Source: Methanobacteriota archaeon (GTDB taxonomy: Archaea > Thermoplasmatota > Thermoplasmata > JAUWGG01). Taken from it: 6,824 nt of DNA. Location of the stretch: contig JAUWGG010000055.1 of NCBI GenBank assembly GCA_030606525.1, forward strand, positions 1 to 6,824, given 5' to 3'. Below are positions 5,654-6,824 of the stretch, in pieces; positions within the stretch are counted from its first letter, which is position 1, and every line of letters begins with the position of its first letter. The translations under genes were made by a program, and so were the position numbers. A model generated the notes under the pieces. The model was not told where the DNA came from. It made no database searches and was given only the letters and a program-made list of their open reading frames with translations.

Positions 5654-6580
5654 ATGCAGTTTGATAAGTTAACCATAAAAGTGAAATTACCTACCCTAAT
5701 AGCTTGTACATTGATATTTTCGATGGTTATCCTGTCATTTATATGCAGTACGGCATCTCCTAAATCAACTTTTAAGGTTTTTACACGGTGGGGATTGCCT
5801 TCTTTTGAAGAGAATATAATGCTGAATTATTCTCCAAAAAATCCAAATGCATTTGAGCCAGTGATCATTACGATTGAGTCAAAACACGGTGATCTGATTA
5901 AAGGAGCTAATCTTTATTTGAACTGCACATTTCCAGATGGTAGCGAGCACTTTGGAGGAGTCCAATTCACTCCGTCCAATTCTGCTGTAATGAGCTGTGT
6001 GATACCCAATTATCCCGACAGAACGAGTTTTACCTTCTATGTAGCAGCCTGGGACGATTCGAACGAAGTGTTATATTCTAAGAATTATCAATATACCGTT
6101 AAGAGCAAGGACTCTTGGAAATACCCAAGTTTCGAAGAAAATCTATTGTTGAATTATTCTCCAAAAAATCCAAATGCATTTGATAAGGTGGTAGTGATAA
6201 TAGAACCAAGAGATATCGAGGGTTATATCAAGGGTGCAAATCTATATTTAGTATGCAGGTTTTTAGATGGTTCTATAGATTCATATGGTTTACCTTTCAT
6301 TCGTAAGAATGAGACTGCGATGGTCTGTACACTGCTCAAATACCCACCAAAAGCCAATATTACCTTTTGGGTGGATGCATGGGATACATATAATGCCTCA
6401 TTAACCTCAAATAGATACAATTTCACTGTTGGCATACTGATATACGGTGAATACGATTTTGAGCCTTTCCCTCAATGGTACGTCTATGCAGCATATGGTG
6501 CAGTATCCCTTATCGCTGTCCCTGCAGTTGGATACTTCTATTACATGCGAAAAGAGGGAAAAAAGAGATTTGGTGAGTAG
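5654..6580 (+). CDS. Predicted type I membrane protein with two tandem beta-sandwich-like repeats
   Basis: I do not recognise a named family. The 308 residues show an N-terminal signal or anchor (basic start, hydrophobic about 13-31, possible cleavage after STA near 34), an extracellular part, one C-terminal transmembrane helix (about 275-297) and a basic tail MRKEGKKRFGE inside the cell. The outer part is two tandem repeats, about 49-148 and 158-259; my hand alignment finds roughly half of about 102 positions identical. Each repeat has PSFEEN, LNYSPKNPNAF, IKGANLYL, a C-rich strand pair (C91/C115 and C201/C225, likely disulfides) and AWD near its end, resembling Ig-like or similar beta-sandwich domains. 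Seven N-glycosylation sequons are present (N58, 90, 167, 219, 235, 247, 256). The GGGGAG five bases before the ATG supports the start. Surface adhesion or sensing is possible, but unproven. Confidence 0.88.
   Translation: MQFDKLTIKVKLPTLIACTLIFSMVILSFICSTASPKSTFKVFTRWGLPSFEENIMLNYSPKNPNAFEPVIITIESKHGDLIKGANLYLNCTFPDGSEHFGGVQFTPSNSAVMSCVIPNYPDRTSFTFYVAAWDDSNEVLYSKNYQYTVKSKDSWKYPSFEENLLLNYSPKNPNAFDKVVVIIEPRDIEGYIKGANLYLVCRFLDGSIDSYGLPFIRKNETAMVCTLLKYPPKANITFWVDAWDTYNASLTSNRYNFTVGILIYGEYDFEPFPQWYVYAAYGAVSLIAVPAVGYFYYMRKEGKKRFGE
5823..5856 (+). repeat. 34-bp exact direct repeat, copy 1
   Basis: This stretch encodes the NYSPKNPNAF core of the first outer domain. It is base-for-base identical to 6150-6183, exactly 327 bases (109 codons) downstream in the same frame. 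It marks the internal duplication of the surface-protein gene. Confidence 0.95.
6150..6183 (+). repeat. 34-bp exact direct repeat, copy 2
   Basis: Second copy, in the second outer domain, encoding the same residues with the same codons. Neighbouring conserved segments of the two domains differ at many synonymous positions, so the perfect identity is local. Confidence 0.95.
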
Positions 6581-6603
6581 ATAGTTGTAATGTATGTGGT
6601 TGT

Positions 6604-6824
6604 ATGACTTCAGAGAAGCAAAGAAATGAATCAAGAACAGAGAGAAAAAAGCGTTTATTGAGGGCAGTTACTAAGATCTACAACAAGGAAAGGAGAAAAC
6701 CGATCATTGTTAAGAGTTTTAGTTTTTTCATTTTAGGATTGTTCGGTGCTATATTCGCTCCTTTTTATCCCTGGTGGATGATTCTCGTGATAGCTCTAGT
6801 TGTTGGAGTTGTCTCCTACAAATT
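6604..6824 (+). CDS. Hypothetical membrane protein, partial (C-terminus beyond window)
   Basis: The reading frame opens at ATG 6604, 23 bases after the stop of the surface-protein gene, and stays open to the right edge, giving 73 codons. I do not recognise the family. The first 38 residues are strongly basic and hydrophilic (ERKKRLLRAV, NKERRKP), probably cytoplasmic. Two hydrophobic segments follow, about 38-54 (FSFFILGLFGAIFAPF) and about 57-72 (WWMILVIALVVGVVSY), separated by a short YP turn, suggesting a helical hairpin in the membrane. No good Shine-Dalgarno precedes the ATG; two other ATGs at 6590 and 6594 are in different frames that close quickly. Same strand and short gap suggest co-transcription with the surface protein. 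It may be a small membrane protein or the anchor of a larger one. Confidence 0.65.
   Translation, partial: MTSEKQRNESRTERKKRLLRAVTKIYNKERRKPIIVKSFSFFILGLFGAIFAPFYPWWMILVIALVVGVVSYK

Noticed and set aside
6223..6634. Two minus-strand open frames opposite the surface protein
   Set aside because: They are antisense to a gene with a coherent signal peptide, repeats and membrane anchor, and no promoter or ribosome binding site is visible for them.
1..6824. CRISPR array, insertion sequence, integrase site or toxin-antitoxin pair
   Set aside because: No regularly spaced short repeats, transposase, terminal inverted repeats or tRNA-end duplication are present. The only long repeat is the internal duplication within the surface-protein gene.

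Overview
The window is a piece of an archaeal chromosome. Four proteins found only in archaea and eukaryotes, or typical of archaea, are unmistakable: ribosomal protein L21e, RNA polymerase subunit RpoF (Rpb4), archaeal Pus10 and Alba. They lie beside KsgA/Dim1 and a DUF655 protein in an order common in archaea. The DNA is AT-rich, with TATA-type promoters and a mix of Shine-Dalgarno and apparently leaderless starts. A euryarchaeal lineage is likely, perhaps related to Thermoplasmata; that placement is inference from protein character, not from a search.

Positions 1-5422 are read on the minus strand, so transcription runs from high to low coordinates. Alba (5135-5407) has its own TATA box and a strong Shine-Dalgarno, and a T-rich tract after its stop may end the transcript. 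A second clear TATA box near 5062 then starts a tightly packed series: an unrecognised 179-residue protein, Pus10, L21e, RpoF, DUF655 and RsmA. This is a translation and RNA-processing operon (tRNA pseudouridylation, ribosome assembly, transcription stalk, rRNA dimethylation) with gaps of about 7-36 bases. Downstream are pyrB and pyrI, the catalytic and regulatory chains of aspartate transcarbamoylase, joined by an ATGA stop/start overlap. pyrI runs off the left edge. A TATA-like element 55 bp window before pyrB suggests it can be transcribed separately from the rRNA methylase operon.

From 5423 to 5653 lies a 231-bp divergent intergenic region holding the alba promoter, an 11-bp palindrome upstream of it, and the promoter zone of the plus-strand genes. 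The plus-strand part (5654-6824) encodes membrane and surface proteins. The first is a 308-residue predicted type I membrane protein with two tandem beta-sandwich-like repeats. After a 23-bp gap comes the start of a second protein with a basic N-terminus and two hydrophobic segments, cut by the right edge. These two are the only plausibly novel part of the window, together with the 179-residue orphan at the head of the pus10 operon.

The most striking signal is inside the surface protein: a 34-bp stretch is identical in both repeats, while flanking codons for equally conserved residues have changed at most synonymous sites. I saw no RNA gene, CRISPR array, insertion sequence or mobile element.
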